In this document: positions 25,701 to 33,715 of the stretch, one piece after another
Numbering within the stretch: position 1 is the first letter of the stretch
Layout: each line of letters opens with the position of its first letter
Source of the DNA: an uncultured Bryobacterales bacterium
GTDB taxonomy: Bacteria; Acidobacteriota; Terriglobia; Bryobacterales; UBA6623
Assembly (NCBI GenBank): GCA_951813065.1
Contig: CATOTH010000006.1
Span: 1 to 64,000, forward strand
DNA: 64,000 nt
Direction of reading: 5' to 3'
Translations under genes and position numbers: made by a program
Notes under the pieces: model-generated
Databases searched by the model: none
Told to the model about the DNA's origin: nothing
What the model saw: the letters and a program-made list of their open reading frames with translations, nothing else

Positions 25701-25860
25701 AGTGAACGCAGACGATCAAGTGCGTATTCGCCGTGGCGATATCGAGGAGATCCGGCCCGGAACCGTATCTGTGATGCCGTCCGGGCTTGACGCGGAACTC
25801 AGCAGGGATGCACTGGCAGACCTATTGGCTTTCCTTGAAGCAACCCAGTGGGGGCCGTAG
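22774..25860 (+). CDS. PVC-type haem-binding membrane-bound dehydrogenase-like lipoprotein
   Basis: 1028 residues (1025 if the ATG at 22783 is used). A lipoprotein signal ends in SLVGC. An N-terminal beta-propeller of the PVC-type dehydrogenase (glucose/sorbosone dehydrogenase-like) family carries two EF-hand-like loops (DEDGDGRYD, DTDGDGRAD) and a VMEDADGSLLVVDTG blade. The middle part is a chain of HEAT repeats rich in Arg-Arg-Ala-Ala helices. The C-terminus is a cytochrome c domain (CLSCH at 25489-25503, with a GPDLTRIG loop) with the DLLEAIVYPSASFVRSYEPI motif typical of the family. It probably oxidises a sugar or alcohol at the outer surface and passes electrons to its own haem. It is monocistronic by position. 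Confidence 0.88.
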   Translation: MVAMHSRVLPSLLMTVSLVGCGALDSGSNEGISIPDGFEIELAAGPPLVERPMIVDMDDQGYLYVAESSGSNDDVQKQLAERPHSILRLEDEDGDGRYDRRTVFADKMMLPEGVLWHDGSVYVSAPPSIWKLTDTDGDGRADRREEWFDAKTLTNCANDLHGPYLGLDGWIYWTKGSFAEQTYERPGGDPFVTWAAHVFRRRPGGGPVEPVLTGGMNNPVEVAFTPEGERLLTSTFVVHPQLGRRDGILHAVYGGVYGKVHSVTDSHPTTGGYLSVMTHMGAAAPVGLARYESETFGEDYRGRLFVTSFNLRKVSSHKLVSKGASFATEDADFLVSESRDFHPTDVMEDADGSLLVVDTGAWYKLCCPTSQLTKPDLLGAIYRVRRSGAVSQPDPLGKEIDWKEIDPSRLTTLLDDRRPAVRRRAIAALAARNAVGVLRSALGMSESAQVRQNAIWALTRIETEEARAAVRGALADESGSVRQAALHSVALHRDVEAASRLIELLRDPSDAVKRVAAEALGRIGDPDAVGSLLQAAATTEDEVLTHSLVYALIEIADPLSTKRGLLADAARTQRAAMIALDQMQPAALGPEAVLPRLQSASDSISVAAHWIASRHPEWGTHLVSYLKGRLNGPIAEDSEQLTAQLERFAANPAVQELLERTVSESGSVAARRAVLLAMAAAAVDEAPKGWPAAIATALQVGETTEAALLAARQLPRPPEGTPELDAALFAVAGDEAIDPAVRIRALAAALGTAKELSAALFDLSTSHVLPSVAVGARSAASRVLSQSVLDRSQLMVLADLLPEVGPMELPRLVEAFGQSSDAEIGVRFAEGLAKSSGLANLRADIVQSAARGYPPAVRERLDSLLQGEVADLAEQQARLDTMLDSIGPGDVVRGQEVFNSSEAACLSCHAIGFQGGTIGPDLTRIGEIRSRRDLLEAIVYPSASFVRSYEPIVAETAGGSHSGVRLEETETHLLLAVNADDQVRIRRGDIEEIRPGTVSVMPSGLDAELSRDALADLLAFLEATQWGP

Positions 25861-26219
25861 GGCAGGAGCGTACACATCCCACAATCGAGTCTCGAAATCT
25901 GTCGGTGGTCACCACCGGAACTGGGTCGCCGAGCGGCCCAAATCGAGTCCCAGCCACAAGCGTCAAGGGCTTGGGCAAATGCCGAATGGCAACATTAGTG
26001 CCACCGGTCCGCCCCGGGGCAATCGCTGAACGACTCGCCGGATCGGTTTCTCCTCCTGAGGTTCGCGCCGTTGCCGGACGGTTCCTCGCCCAAGCGCGGA
26101 GCTGCGGGCGTAGCACAACTTGCAGCCCTCAAGAAGATGCGTGCCCAGCGACGAACCCCTTTCTTGTTGCCAACGCCGCAGAAAGCTGGTAGTTTCACCC
26201 CGGAGGAAATATAACCGCG
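25861..26219. other. intergenic region, nothing firm
   Basis: About 360 bases with no convincing gene. A short plus-strand frame ending at about 26212 (LAALKKMRAQRRTPF) has protein-like composition but no start that I can support. Confidence 0.3.
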
Positions 26220-26246
26220 GATATTTTCTCCATAGGATAAAATATC
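26220..26246. promoter_or_regulatory. AT-rich palindrome upstream of the ATPase gene
   Basis: GATATTTTCTCC (26220-26231) and GGATAAAATATC (26235-26246) are a 12-bp inverted repeat with one mismatch and a 3-base spacer, ending 18 bases before the ATG at 26265. It is strikingly AT-rich in a GC-rich region. It could be a regulator binding site overlapping the promoter (TAAAAT-like sequences lie within and just after it) or a hairpin in the leader. Confidence 0.5.
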
Positions 26247-26264
26247 TTGTAAAATCGAAGAGTC

Positions 26265-27377
26265 ATGCAGCAACGCTACATAGAACACCAAGTTGCGGCG
26301 GATCTAGTGCGAAAGATGGTGTTCGTAGCCGGACCGAGGCAGGTTGGAAAAACCACGATGGGTCTGTCCCTGCCGGGAGCCCCAGACGGGTACTTGAATT
26401 GGGACATCGTTGAGCATCGCGAGCGAATACTCCAACGGGCATTGCCGACCGGTCCCGTGTGGTTTTTTGACGAGATTCACAAATACAGGACATGGCGCAA
26501 CTACCTGAAGGGACTGTTTGACGGGCGGCCCGAGGGCCAGCGGATACTCGTGGCCGGAAGTGCTCGTCTGGACCTCTACCGCTATTCTGGCGACTCACTT
26601 CAGGGACGCTATCACTTGATTCGACTTCATCCGCTGTCGGTCGCAGAACTTGGTATTGCGTCAGTGGATGACTTCTCCCAACTGCTGCGACTGGGAGGGT
26701 ATCCGGAACCTTTCTTGTCAGGTTCGGAGGTGCTAGCCCGACGCTGGTCAAGGGAGTACCGCAACTTGATCGTGCGAGAGGAAATCGCTGAGTTGGAGCG
26801 AATCCAGGATCTTGGAAATCTCGAATTGCTTGCTATCCGTCTACCCGAACTGGTGGGGTCGTTGCTCTCGTTGAATGCCCTGCGGGAGGACCTGCAAGTG
26901 AGCCACAAGTCCGTCCGGACATGGATTGATGCCTTGGAGCGGCTATACACGTTGTTTCGGATCTCGCCTTTCGGCAGCCCAAGAATTCGAGCAATCAAGA
27001 AAGCCCAGAAGCACTATCATTTCGACTGGTCGCTTGTTCCCGATGCCGAACCCAGGTTCGAAAACCTGATCGCCAGTCACTTGCTGAAGTGGATCCACTA
27101 TCAACAGGACACCGAGGGGCGCGACCTGGACCTACGATTCTTTCGAGACACGGACGGACGGGAAGTGGATTTCATCGTCACGGAACGAATGCAGCCAGCC
27201 GTCGCTATCGAATGCAAGGCTTCAGACGTCAAGCCAAGTCGCAGTTTGCGCTATTGGAAAAAGCGGTTTCCGGCCTGCGAGGCATGGCAACTGACCGCGA
27301 GGGGCGACCAGGACTTCGTGACTCCTGATGGAGTCCGCGTGTGCCCCGCGCTCAAGTTCTTGGGAAGGCTCGTCTAG
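26265..27377 (+). CDS. AAA+ ATPase with DUF4143 domain
   Basis: 370 residues. Walker A is GPRQVGKTT (about 24-32), Walker B is WFFDEIHKY (about 66-74) and sensor 1 lies in LVAGSARLDL. A winged-helix segment spans about 185-240 (NALREDLQVSHKSVRTWIDA), and the C-terminal domain ends with GREVDFIV and AIECKASD, a PD-(D/E)xK-nuclease-like core. This is the common standalone ATPase-DUF4143 protein of bacteria and archaea. Its role is unsettled; links to toxin-antitoxin-like or DNA-processing functions have been proposed. The AT-rich start region suggests horizontal acquisition. It has no obvious operon partner. Confidence 0.85.
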   Translation: MQQRYIEHQVAADLVRKMVFVAGPRQVGKTTMGLSLPGAPDGYLNWDIVEHRERILQRALPTGPVWFFDEIHKYRTWRNYLKGLFDGRPEGQRILVAGSARLDLYRYSGDSLQGRYHLIRLHPLSVAELGIASVDDFSQLLRLGGYPEPFLSGSEVLARRWSREYRNLIVREEIAELERIQDLGNLELLAIRLPELVGSLLSLNALREDLQVSHKSVRTWIDALERLYTLFRISPFGSPRIRAIKKAQKHYHFDWSLVPDAEPRFENLIASHLLKWIHYQQDTEGRDLDLRFFRDTDGREVDFIVTERMQPAVAIECKASDVKPSRSLRYWKKRFPACEAWQLTARGDQDFVTPDGVRVCPALKFLGRLV

Positions 27378-27394
27378 GTTCAGGCAAGGATTGT

Positions 27395-28081
27395 TCATGG
27401 CAATTGAAACGCCACGCTCAGCTTGGCCCTGACTTCGACTGGCTGACCGTTCAAGCGCGCCGGTTCATACCGCCATTGCGACACCGCGTCCATGGCCGCG
27501 GCGACCAGCCGCTCGTCGACAATCGTGTTCACCGGAGCAAGGCCACTCAGCGTCCCATCCTCGCCGATGACAGCTTCCAAGAGCACGGTCCCTTCGATCG
27601 CTTCGCGCTCGGCATCCGCGGGATAGGGCGCCGAAACGTGGTGTACGAGTCTCGCCTCTTGGACATTCCCACCGACTCGGGTCCTCGTCCTCGCCGCCTT
27701 GGGCAGTGACGGGTCCGGGACAGGTCTCGTCCCGGAAACAACGACGGCCTCGACAATCGGGTTAATCTCCAGCTTGATTTCGACGCGCTGGTCCGCAGTC
27801 AGGTTTACGCTTCGGCGGTGCGGCGCGAATTCAATCGGTCCGACTACCTCGACTTCGTACGAAGGTGACGGTTCGAGACCCCCGATTCGAAACGACCCAT
27901 CCGCGCCCGCGGTGGTAGCTTCGGTCACACCGCGATTCCCTTCAGTGATGACCACCGACGCCCAAGGAACGTGGGCTCCGCTCGGGTCCTGAATCGAACC
28001 CGAAAGCGTAACTGCATTCTGCTGGCCAAGAGCGCCTGAAACACAACACACCGCTACTGCAATCGGGGCGAGCCTGCGCAT
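27395..28081 (-). CDS. TonB-like protein with carboxypeptidase-regulatory-like domain
   Basis: 228 residues. The start at 28081 gives a signal peptide (MRRLAPIAVAVCCVSGALGQ); a longer frame adds 25 unlikely residues. Residues about 25-110 form a carboxypeptidase-regulatory-like/CarboxypepD_reg domain (GSIQDPSGAHVPWASVVITE, then DGSFRIGGL). The last 85 residues are a TonB-type C-terminal domain (APYPADAEREAIEGTVLLEA, IGEDG, ALSQWRYEPA-like AVSQWRYEPARLNGQPV). There is no membrane anchor beyond the signal, so it is not a classical TonB. Similar secreted fusions are frequent in Acidobacteriota, with unknown roles in the envelope. Confidence 0.75.
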   Translation of the reverse strand: MRRLAPIAVAVCCVSGALGQQNAVTLSGSIQDPSGAHVPWASVVITEGNRGVTEATTAGADGSFRIGGLEPSPSYEVEVVGPIEFAPHRRSVNLTADQRVEIKLEINPIVEAVVVSGTRPVPDPSLPKAARTRTRVGGNVQEARLVHHVSAPYPADAEREAIEGTVLLEAVIGEDGTLSGLAPVNTIVDERLVAAAMDAVSQWRYEPARLNGQPVEVRAKLSVAFQLP

Positions 28082-28242
28082 ACCCCGGATCGTCCTCGGA
28101 ATCTCAGCGGATGAAGGATTGCGACGCAGGCACGCTCCAACATATGGTGGGAACACGCCTGTTTAAGCTAGCAATCCACAACAGCCCATTAGCCGCGCTG
28201 ACCCGGACAGGGAGTGTGCTCGACTGGGTCATCCTCGCCAGG

Positions 28243-29007
28243 ATGTGGGTTGCCGTCACGGGATTGACTGGCCTCGGACTCATCGGAGCGGTGGCACCAG
28301 CGCAAGCAGATCAACTCTCAACAGAAGATCGCGCCGGTATTGAGCGCTTCGAGGGTGTCTGGGATGTCAGGTCGATGCGTCCGCCGCGTGGTCCTAGGAA
28401 TCGCCCTCCGGCTCCTCCCGGGAATGCTGGCGCAGCCAGCAGAGCGCCGAAAGTGGAGGGCCTGGACGGCGGGGACCGCAGGGTATACCAGTTGATGACG
28501 TCGGAAGGACGGGCCGCCTTCGACAAGATGGACCCGCGAGACTTACCGACCAACAACTGCCGCTCCTCGGGTGTGCCGACGCTTGCCGCGGTGCCGTATT
28601 CGCAAGCCTGGTCTCTTGAGGGCGATGTCCTGACGATTCACCACGAAGAGTTCGACACGGTTCGTGAGATCTACTTCGATGGCCGCCCGGCCGCCGGCCC
28701 CCCGACCCAGCTCGGTCACGCGAACGGATCTTTCTCGGGCGACGTGCTGAGAATCACGACGACTCACATGAAGGCCAGTCTCGGAGCGCTCTCCCGGAAC
28801 GCGCCGGGGAGCGATGCTCGCTCGGTGACCGAGCGGTATTGGTTATCAGACGATGGCCAGGGCATCAACGGAGAGATCACTGTTGACGACCCTGTGTTTC
28901 TCTCACGCTCAATCACGTTGCGGGTCAACCTGGTCCGTGCACCGGACCGTACCGAAGTCTTGGGGTTTGCTTGTGACCCCGAGGCGTCTCGGCGCCATCT
29001 GGAGTGA
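28243..29007 (+). CDS. secreted hypothetical protein, possible lipocalin-like fold
   Basis: 254 residues from the ATG at 28243, which gives a signal peptide (about 1-22, ending APAQA). A longer frame from 28111 adds 44 residues without signal character. The mature protein opens with IERFEGVWDV, a GVW motif typical of calycin-type strands, then a Pro/Arg-rich loop, MDPRDLPTNNCRSSGVP, and beta-rich segments (VREIYFDGR, GDVLRITTTHMKA, ITVDDPVFLSRSITLRVNLV). This pattern occurs in secreted proteins of unknown function in marine bacteria. No catalytic residues can be named. It converges with the double hydrolase gene across a hairpin. Confidence 0.6.
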   Translation: MWVAVTGLTGLGLIGAVAPAQADQLSTEDRAGIERFEGVWDVRSMRPPRGPRNRPPAPPGNAGAASRAPKVEGLDGGDRRVYQLMTSEGRAAFDKMDPRDLPTNNCRSSGVPTLAAVPYSQAWSLEGDVLTIHHEEFDTVREIYFDGRPAAGPPTQLGHANGSFSGDVLRITTTHMKASLGALSRNAPGSDARSVTERYWLSDDGQGINGEITVDDPVFLSRSITLRVNLVRAPDRTEVLGFACDPEASRRHLE

Positions 29008-29010
29008 ATG

Positions 29011-29033
29011 GCCACCGCTTGCCGCGCGGTGGC
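29011..29033. terminator. bidirectional terminator hairpin
   Basis: GCCACCGC (29011-29018) and GCGGTGGC (29026-29033) form a perfect 8-bp GC-rich stem with a 7-base loop. It lies exactly between the stop codons of two convergent genes (29007 and 29037). No T-run. Confidence 0.6.
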
Positions 29034-29036
29034 TGT

Positions 29037-30809
29037 TCACTGTCGCAGATGGCGATTGAACCACTCGACGGTCGCCTTCACGAAGTCCGCTGAGCCTGAC
29101 TCCTTGCCGGGGAATGTCCCCCCGTGGCCTCCGCCAGGGATCGTCAGCACCTCCACCACGACGCCCGCTTGTCGCAAGCGTTTCGCCAGGATCTCGGAGT
29201 GCTCGATCGGCACGACGGCATCCGCGTCACCGTGGATCAGCAACGTCGGCGGGTCATCTCCAGAAACATGATGCACGGGCGATGCATCGCGGTACGCCCT
29301 GTACTGGGGCGATGTCTTGGGGTCGCGCTGCATGAGCCGCAGTCCGAACAGCGATGCGAACGTTCCGGAGCCGTACTCGCCGTTGGCCAGAACCAAGTCT
29401 GTCGGGGGCGCCCAGGACACGATCGCCTGCAACTTGGAACTCTCTCGGTTTACCGGATCTGGATCGCTCTTGCCGCCAGGGGACGAGCGCAGCCCCAGCA
29501 TCAAGGTGAGATGACCGCCCGAGGATCCGCCAACCCCGCCGATCGTCTCTGGTGTGATCTTCCATCGCGCTGCATGATGCCGGATGAATCGGACCGCCCG
29601 TTGGACGTCCTCTAGCTGGGCGGGATACTTGTTGAGCGGAGCCGTGCGGTGGTTTATGGCAAACACTGTGTAACCCGCTTTCACCAGCGGCAGGCCGAAG
29701 ATCTCGACCTGCCCGCTGGCCTTCTGCTGAGGCGCGCTGGCGGCAATCGGCGAATGCCATCCGCTGCCGGTGATATGAACGATTCCGAACCCGTTGGGGT
29801 TTTCGGGTCTGTATACGTCCATCAGCAGAGCCCCACCTGAGACCATTCCGGCCACGACATCTCGTTCGACGCGCGGGTCCTCGCGGGCATGCTCCGGCGG
29901 GGCCTTGTCCGCGGCTGCTCCCCCGGACAGGTTCTCTTCGAAGAAACGCACCATGGCGCCCATGTAGTCTGGCGGGTTCGTGGCTCCTGGGAAAGACGCT
30001 CCATGTCCGCCACCGGGAATGGTCAGGAGTTCCGCGTGGACACCGTCTGCCAGGAGCCGCGCAAGAAACTCCTCGGAGTGCGCATGGGGCACGCGGTCAT
30101 CGGCCGTTCCGTGAATGAGCAAGAATGGCGGGTCGTCGGGCGACACATGCGCAGCCGGGGAAGCTTGCCAATGGGTCTGGAATTCCTTGCTAGACGAGGA
30201 ATCCCTGGATCTGAGACGCATCCGCAGCAATGAAGCGACAGAAGCGCTTGACATGCGGCCCTCGAACCGGGTCAGGTCGGTTGGAGCCGCACGGGCGAGG
30301 ACTGCTTGGAGCTTGGCGCTCTCTCGCTCAACCGGGTCAGCGCTGGACGAGTCCCCACGTCCGTCGAGGACGCCCAGCATACTGATGAGGTGCCCGCCAG
30401 AAGATCCCCCCACGCCTCCCAGGCGATCGCTGCGAATCCCAAATCGCTCAGCATGTCGACGCACGAAGCGCACAGCCCGTTGGGCATCTTCGAGGCCGGC
30501 TGGATGGCGGTAGCGAGGCGCTGCCCTGTGGTTGATTACGAAGACGGTGAAGCCCGTAGCTGTCAAGGACGGCACATATAGCCTGGCAAAATTAGATGCC
30601 TTCAGGGGCGATGCATCGTATGTCAGTGGAGCATGCCAGCCGCTGCCAGGGATGAAGATGATCCCGAAACCGTTCGATCGTTCCGGATAGTGCACGTCCA
30701 TCAGCATCCCTAGTCCGCCGCGCATCGCGTATACGACGTTCTCTTCGACCCGCGCCTCCGAAACAGGAAGAGCTAGCAACACAAGGAATAGGATTCGGGC
30801 GGCCGTCAT
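29037..30809 (-). CDS. secreted tandem double alpha/beta-hydrolase (BD-FAE-like)
   Basis: 590 residues from the ATG at 30809, which gives a signal peptide (about 1-19); a longer start adds 21 residues. Two complete hydrolase domains of the same type are fused head to tail, about residues 22-300 and 310-590. Each has a GF-IPGSGWH or IVHITGSGWH oxyanion region, FVINHR or FAINHR, a nucleophile motif GGVGGSSGGHL (about 137 and 428), an acid in LLIHG(T/D)AD and the catalytic His in IPGGGHG. The GGSSGG elbow and NHRxAP motif resemble BD-FAE/acetyl-esterase enzymes that remove acyl groups from carbohydrates. Both active sites look intact, so it should be a bifunctional or dual-site secreted esterase. 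Confidence 0.85.
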   Translation of the reverse strand: MTAARILFLVLLALPVSEARVEENVVYAMRGGLGMLMDVHYPERSNGFGIIFIPGSGWHAPLTYDASPLKASNFARLYVPSLTATGFTVFVINHRAAPRYRHPAGLEDAQRAVRFVRRHAERFGIRSDRLGGVGGSSGGHLISMLGVLDGRGDSSSADPVERESAKLQAVLARAAPTDLTRFEGRMSSASVASLLRMRLRSRDSSSSKEFQTHWQASPAAHVSPDDPPFLLIHGTADDRVPHAHSEEFLARLLADGVHAELLTIPGGGHGASFPGATNPPDYMGAMVRFFEENLSGGAAADKAPPEHAREDPRVERDVVAGMVSGGALLMDVYRPENPNGFGIVHITGSGWHSPIAASAPQQKASGQVEIFGLPLVKAGYTVFAINHRTAPLNKYPAQLEDVQRAVRFIRHHAARWKITPETIGGVGGSSGGHLTLMLGLRSSPGGKSDPDPVNRESSKLQAIVSWAPPTDLVLANGEYGSGTFASLFGLRLMQRDPKTSPQYRAYRDASPVHHVSGDDPPTLLIHGDADAVVPIEHSEILAKRLRQAGVVVEVLTIPGGGHGGTFPGKESGSADFVKATVEWFNRHLRQ

Positions 30810-30940
30810 GCCAGTGAGGATACCGAATCTCCAAGGCTGGATGTCTAGGCCACTACTGGGCGCTCGGTGCATTGGCGACAGGCAATCACGCTAGCTTTGC
30901 AGCGACTGACGTTTCTTGGCTTCATCCATCGGGATCGATC

Positions 30941-31399
30941 TCACACCTGTTGTTGCGCTACCTGGAGAGGCGCGAAGAGGTCGGAGGCGTCCCAAGGGTT
31001 GGCGACGTCGATATCGAGACCATCGAAGTCCCTGGCGTTCCGAGTTGCAAGACAGAGGTCATGAGCCTTGGCTGTTCCCGCGATCAGCGCGTCGGCGAGG
31101 CGCAGCACTCGGCCGGATCGTCTGGCCACGACTCTCAGTGTGGCGGCATGCTCAGCTTCTGGACGATCGACTGGCAGAACGAAGTCCCTGTATTCGTCCA
31201 CCAAGACTGCCAGAGCGATGCCCAGGCTGGTGCGCCGATCGCCTCGGGGCAGAAGCTGGAGCCCGAATTCGATCTCATGCACGACGATGGTCGAGAGCCA
31301 CAACTCAGATTGGCTGCCAAGGAAGGTAATGACCTGTGGATCCGGTTCGGGCTTTACGATCTCCGATATGACATTGGTGTCGAGCAGGAATCCCTTCAT
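30941..31399 (-). CDS. PIN-domain ribonuclease toxin, VapC family
   Basis: 152 residues. The four PIN acidic positions are visible: Asp in LLDTNVISE (about 7), Glu in VVHEIEFG (about 42), Asp in RLADALIAGTA (about 105) and Asp in ATRNARDFDG (about 124). VapC toxins cleave specific RNAs, often initiator tRNA or the 23S sarcin-ricin loop. The start codon overlaps the stop of the antitoxin gene by 4 bases, the standard arrangement. It borders the gene graveyard at 32-33.6 kb, a typical setting for such modules. Confidence 0.9.
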   Translation of the reverse strand: MKGFLLDTNVISEIVKPEPDPQVITFLGSQSELWLSTIVVHEIEFGLQLLPRGDRRTSLGIALAVLVDEYRDFVLPVDRPEAEHAATLRVVARRSGRVLRLADALIAGTAKAHDLCLATRNARDFDGLDIDVANPWDASDLFAPLQVAQQQV

Positions 31400-31710
31400 C
31401 GGATCTCCTGGTCGATCAAGGGGACTTCACGCTCGCACTCGTGTCGATCCGGCAATTCCAGTTCCTCGCCGCGGGGCATGTTCTCGACAAGCCAGCGGCC
31501 AAGGGGTTGACGAGACCGCATCCTCTCGTACCACGCATCGGCTGGTACGACAACAAATGGGCGTCGAGTGCCTATGTGCTGCGGGCCTTCTGTTTCAGCA
31601 AGTCGCAGGATCTCTGAAAGGCGAGCCTTGGCTTCGGCCACCGTCCAGACACGTTGGGATACATCGTTGGCCACAATTCCCACTTCCTTGAGAAGGATCT
31701 TATAGTCCAT
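31396..31710 (-). CDS. Phd/YefM-family antitoxin of the VapC pair
   Basis: 104 residues. Residues about 20-60 (VWTVAEAKARLSEILRLAET, HIGTRRPFVVVPADAWYERM) are the DNA-binding Phd/YefM fold. The C-terminal part (GRWLVENMPRGEELELPDR) matches the toxin-neutralising tail seen with PIN toxins. The first 17 residues may be extra, since an internal start could be used. It is upstream of and overlapping the toxin gene, so the pair is co-translated and should autorepress from the region 31711-31760, where I see no clear operator. Confidence 0.88.
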   Translation of the reverse strand: MDYKILLKEVGIVANDVSQRVWTVAEAKARLSEILRLAETEGPQHIGTRRPFVVVPADAWYERMRSRQPLGRWLVENMPRGEELELPDRHECEREVPLIDQEIR

Positions 31711-31927
31711 TATGTACTAGGTTGGCTCGAACGTCGACAGCATCAACTAGGGCTCATGGGAGCAATTGTCCCCTGTGGAGACCAGGCCACGGCTTCCGGT
31801 GGCCCGGCACTGCAAGACCGTACCAATCCCAGATCGGGCTCGGAGCCTGTGGGTGTTCCCGCCCGAGGCTAGAGTGGGGTTTGTCATCCGTGGGGATAAC
31901 GCGGTAGTTTGTCGGCCGCACAAACGA

Positions 31928-32559
31928 ATGCGCATTCGGAACCAAACGTTGACAGAAACCAGACTCACGCTCGGACTCATTGCATGCTTGCTGGCCACAC
32001 CGCCTGCATACGGCTCGCAGATCATTCGTGACTCCCTGCCGACGAACCTGGTGACGGCAGATAGCGTCGAGTTCGCGATCTTACCGCCCGACGGTTACGC
32101 CCCCGACGGTGAGCCCCTGCCACTCTTGTTGTTGCTCCACGGCGGGTGAGGAAACCGCGAGCACCTCTCAAGGCTCGCGCCCCAGATCAGCGAGATGTGG
32201 GCCGTGGGCGATTTTCCCAGTATGGTGGTGGCGACTCCGTCGGTGGCGAATGGTTCGATTTACCTGGACAGCCATGACGGCAAGGAGCGTTGGGAATCCT
32301 TCGTCACGGACGAGTTCATACCGTATTTGAGGGGCGGTTCCAAGTTGGTCGCCAACGCGAGAAGACGGTGGTGACTGGCATTTCGATGGGAGGCATCGGC
32401 TGCTTACGCCTCGGCTTCAAATACCCCGAGACCTTTGGGGCCGTGGCTGCGATGGAGCCGGCGGCGTAGCACGGCTTGCCATGGGACGCGATTCCGGATC
32501 GCAGCAAGTTCCACTCCCCCGAGCACATTGCCAGCCTCTACGGCACCCCGCTCGATTGA
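31928..32559 (+). pseudogene. decayed copy of the esterase domain at 35.5 kb
   Basis: Starting at an ATG with a signal-like sequence, this reads SQIIRDSLPTNLVTADSVEF and LPLLLLLHGG, then hits TGA at 32147-32149 where the intact gene has Gly. After it, HLSRLAPQISEMWAVGDFPS, MVVATPSVANGSIYLDSHDG and ERWESFVTDEFIPYLRG match the hydrolase at 35462. A frameshift follows near 32340 (after which SMGG-region codons appear in another frame), then a TAG in PAA-stop-HGLPWD and a final stop at 32559. It is a truncated duplicate of the first domain of the double hydrolase, with its nucleophile region out of frame. Confidence 0.88.
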
Positions 32560-32767
32560 TGCCATCAAGGGCGACTCGGACCTGGCCGATTGGCGGCGCG
32601 GCGCCGACTTCGCACAGGTCCCTCTCCTTCTGGACCATGGATCCTCGCGGCGAATCAACATTTCCCTGGACCGCGGCCTGCTCGAGGCCATAGACGACGA
32701 GCCCAGGCAGCGCCAGATGACCCGGTCGGCCTTCCTGGCGACTGTGGCCCGGCAAGAGCTTGAGGGC
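32552..32767 (+). pseudogene. HicB-type antitoxin C-terminal remnant
   Basis: The frame reads SIDAIKGDSDLADWRRGADF, AQVPLLLDHGSSRRINISLD and RGLLEAIDDEPRQRQMTRSA then FLATVARQELEG. This is the linker and ribbon-helix-helix DNA-binding end of HicB antitoxins (VPLLL, RxNISLDxGLLxxID, TRSAFLA). The N-terminal half, which neutralises HicA, is missing and is replaced by the end of the decayed hydrolase, showing a deletion junction at about 32550. No HicA gene is visible nearby. Confidence 0.75.
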
Positions 32768-32910
32768 ACGTCACCGGAGGCGCCAGCAACTGTAGGAACA
32801 CCTCAGGGCGCGAACGGGCGGCGGTCCTCCAGAAGGAGAAGACGGGGAATGACTGACCCGCTTAGGAAAGACGTCGTGTTCCGCTATTCGATCGTTGGAT
32901 ACAGAACGAA

Positions 32911-33540
32911 ATGGAGCGACCGGGCTCGCGTTTCGATCCCCCTGATGTAGCGGATCGTCGTGGTCAAGCCCGGGCGCGACTTCGTCGGTTCTTGGCCGCA
33001 GGATTCTCTCTTGTGGGAATCGGATTGCTTTTGTCTATTGGCTCAAGGACTGGACGATCCCCGGACTCCGTGCCTGACGAGCCGCTGGCCCACACTCGCC
33101 CAATACATCTCGTTACGGAAGATGTCCAGCGATACTCCAACGAGCACGGCCGTCTTAGCGTTGAGGTTGCAGCGGTTGCCGACGGGAAAGGGACAGTTCT
33201 TGGCTTTGGTGCACACCGACTCGGCCATCGATCTTGCGCAGACGAGAGCACGCCATTCGAGATCGGCTCGGTTCCGAAGGCCTTCACTGGAATTCTGTGG
33301 ACGCTTCGGATCGCAAGAGGAGAACTCACCCTTGACACGCGAATCGCTGAACTGCTGCCAAAGGGCTGGTCGCTATCTGGGCCAGTGAACCAATTCACGC
33401 CGGAATGCTTGACCACGCACAATTCTGGATTGCCCTGACTTCCGGCCAACCATCTGCACGTGGGATCGTTGGCAGATCCGTTGCTGTTCGGTGACGATCC
33501 TTATCGGAAGGCTCAGCAGAGCAGTTTCGAGAGGCTTCGA
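32911..33540 (+). pseudogene. interrupted serine hydrolase (class C beta-lactamase fold)
   Basis: The frame from 32911 encodes a membrane anchor (FLAAGFSLVGIGLLLSIGS), then FEIGSVPKAFTGIL with the SxxK catalytic motif, LDTRIAELLPKGWSL and LTTHNSGLP. A TGA at 33436-33438 interrupts, after which the same frame continues as LPANHLHVGSLADPLLFGDD, the expected sequence of this family, before decaying. The YxN and HxG parts of the active site are absent. Homologues are 350-450 residues, so this is a truncated, disabled gene. Confidence 0.75.
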
Positions 33541-33675
33541 GCACGAGCCAGTTGCATTTCATTCAGGGAACCTGTTCAGGGCATTCGGCGGCGGCCCCTA
33601 CTGACTAATTCCAGTGCGGCAAGCCAATGAGACAGCGCTCTCACTCCATCAGGTCAGACAATGATTAGACTTCAA

Positions 33676-33693
33676 GTCGGCCAATCGGCCGAC
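33676..33693. promoter_or_regulatory. palindrome upstream of the GNS-like sulfatase
   Basis: GTCGGCC and GGCCGAC form a perfect 7-bp inverted repeat with a 4-base spacer, ending 22 bases before the ATG at 33716. It may be an operator, or a terminator hairpin of the decayed gene upstream. Confidence 0.35.
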
Positions 33694-33715
33694 GCCCCGT
33701 CTAGCGGAAGTACCA

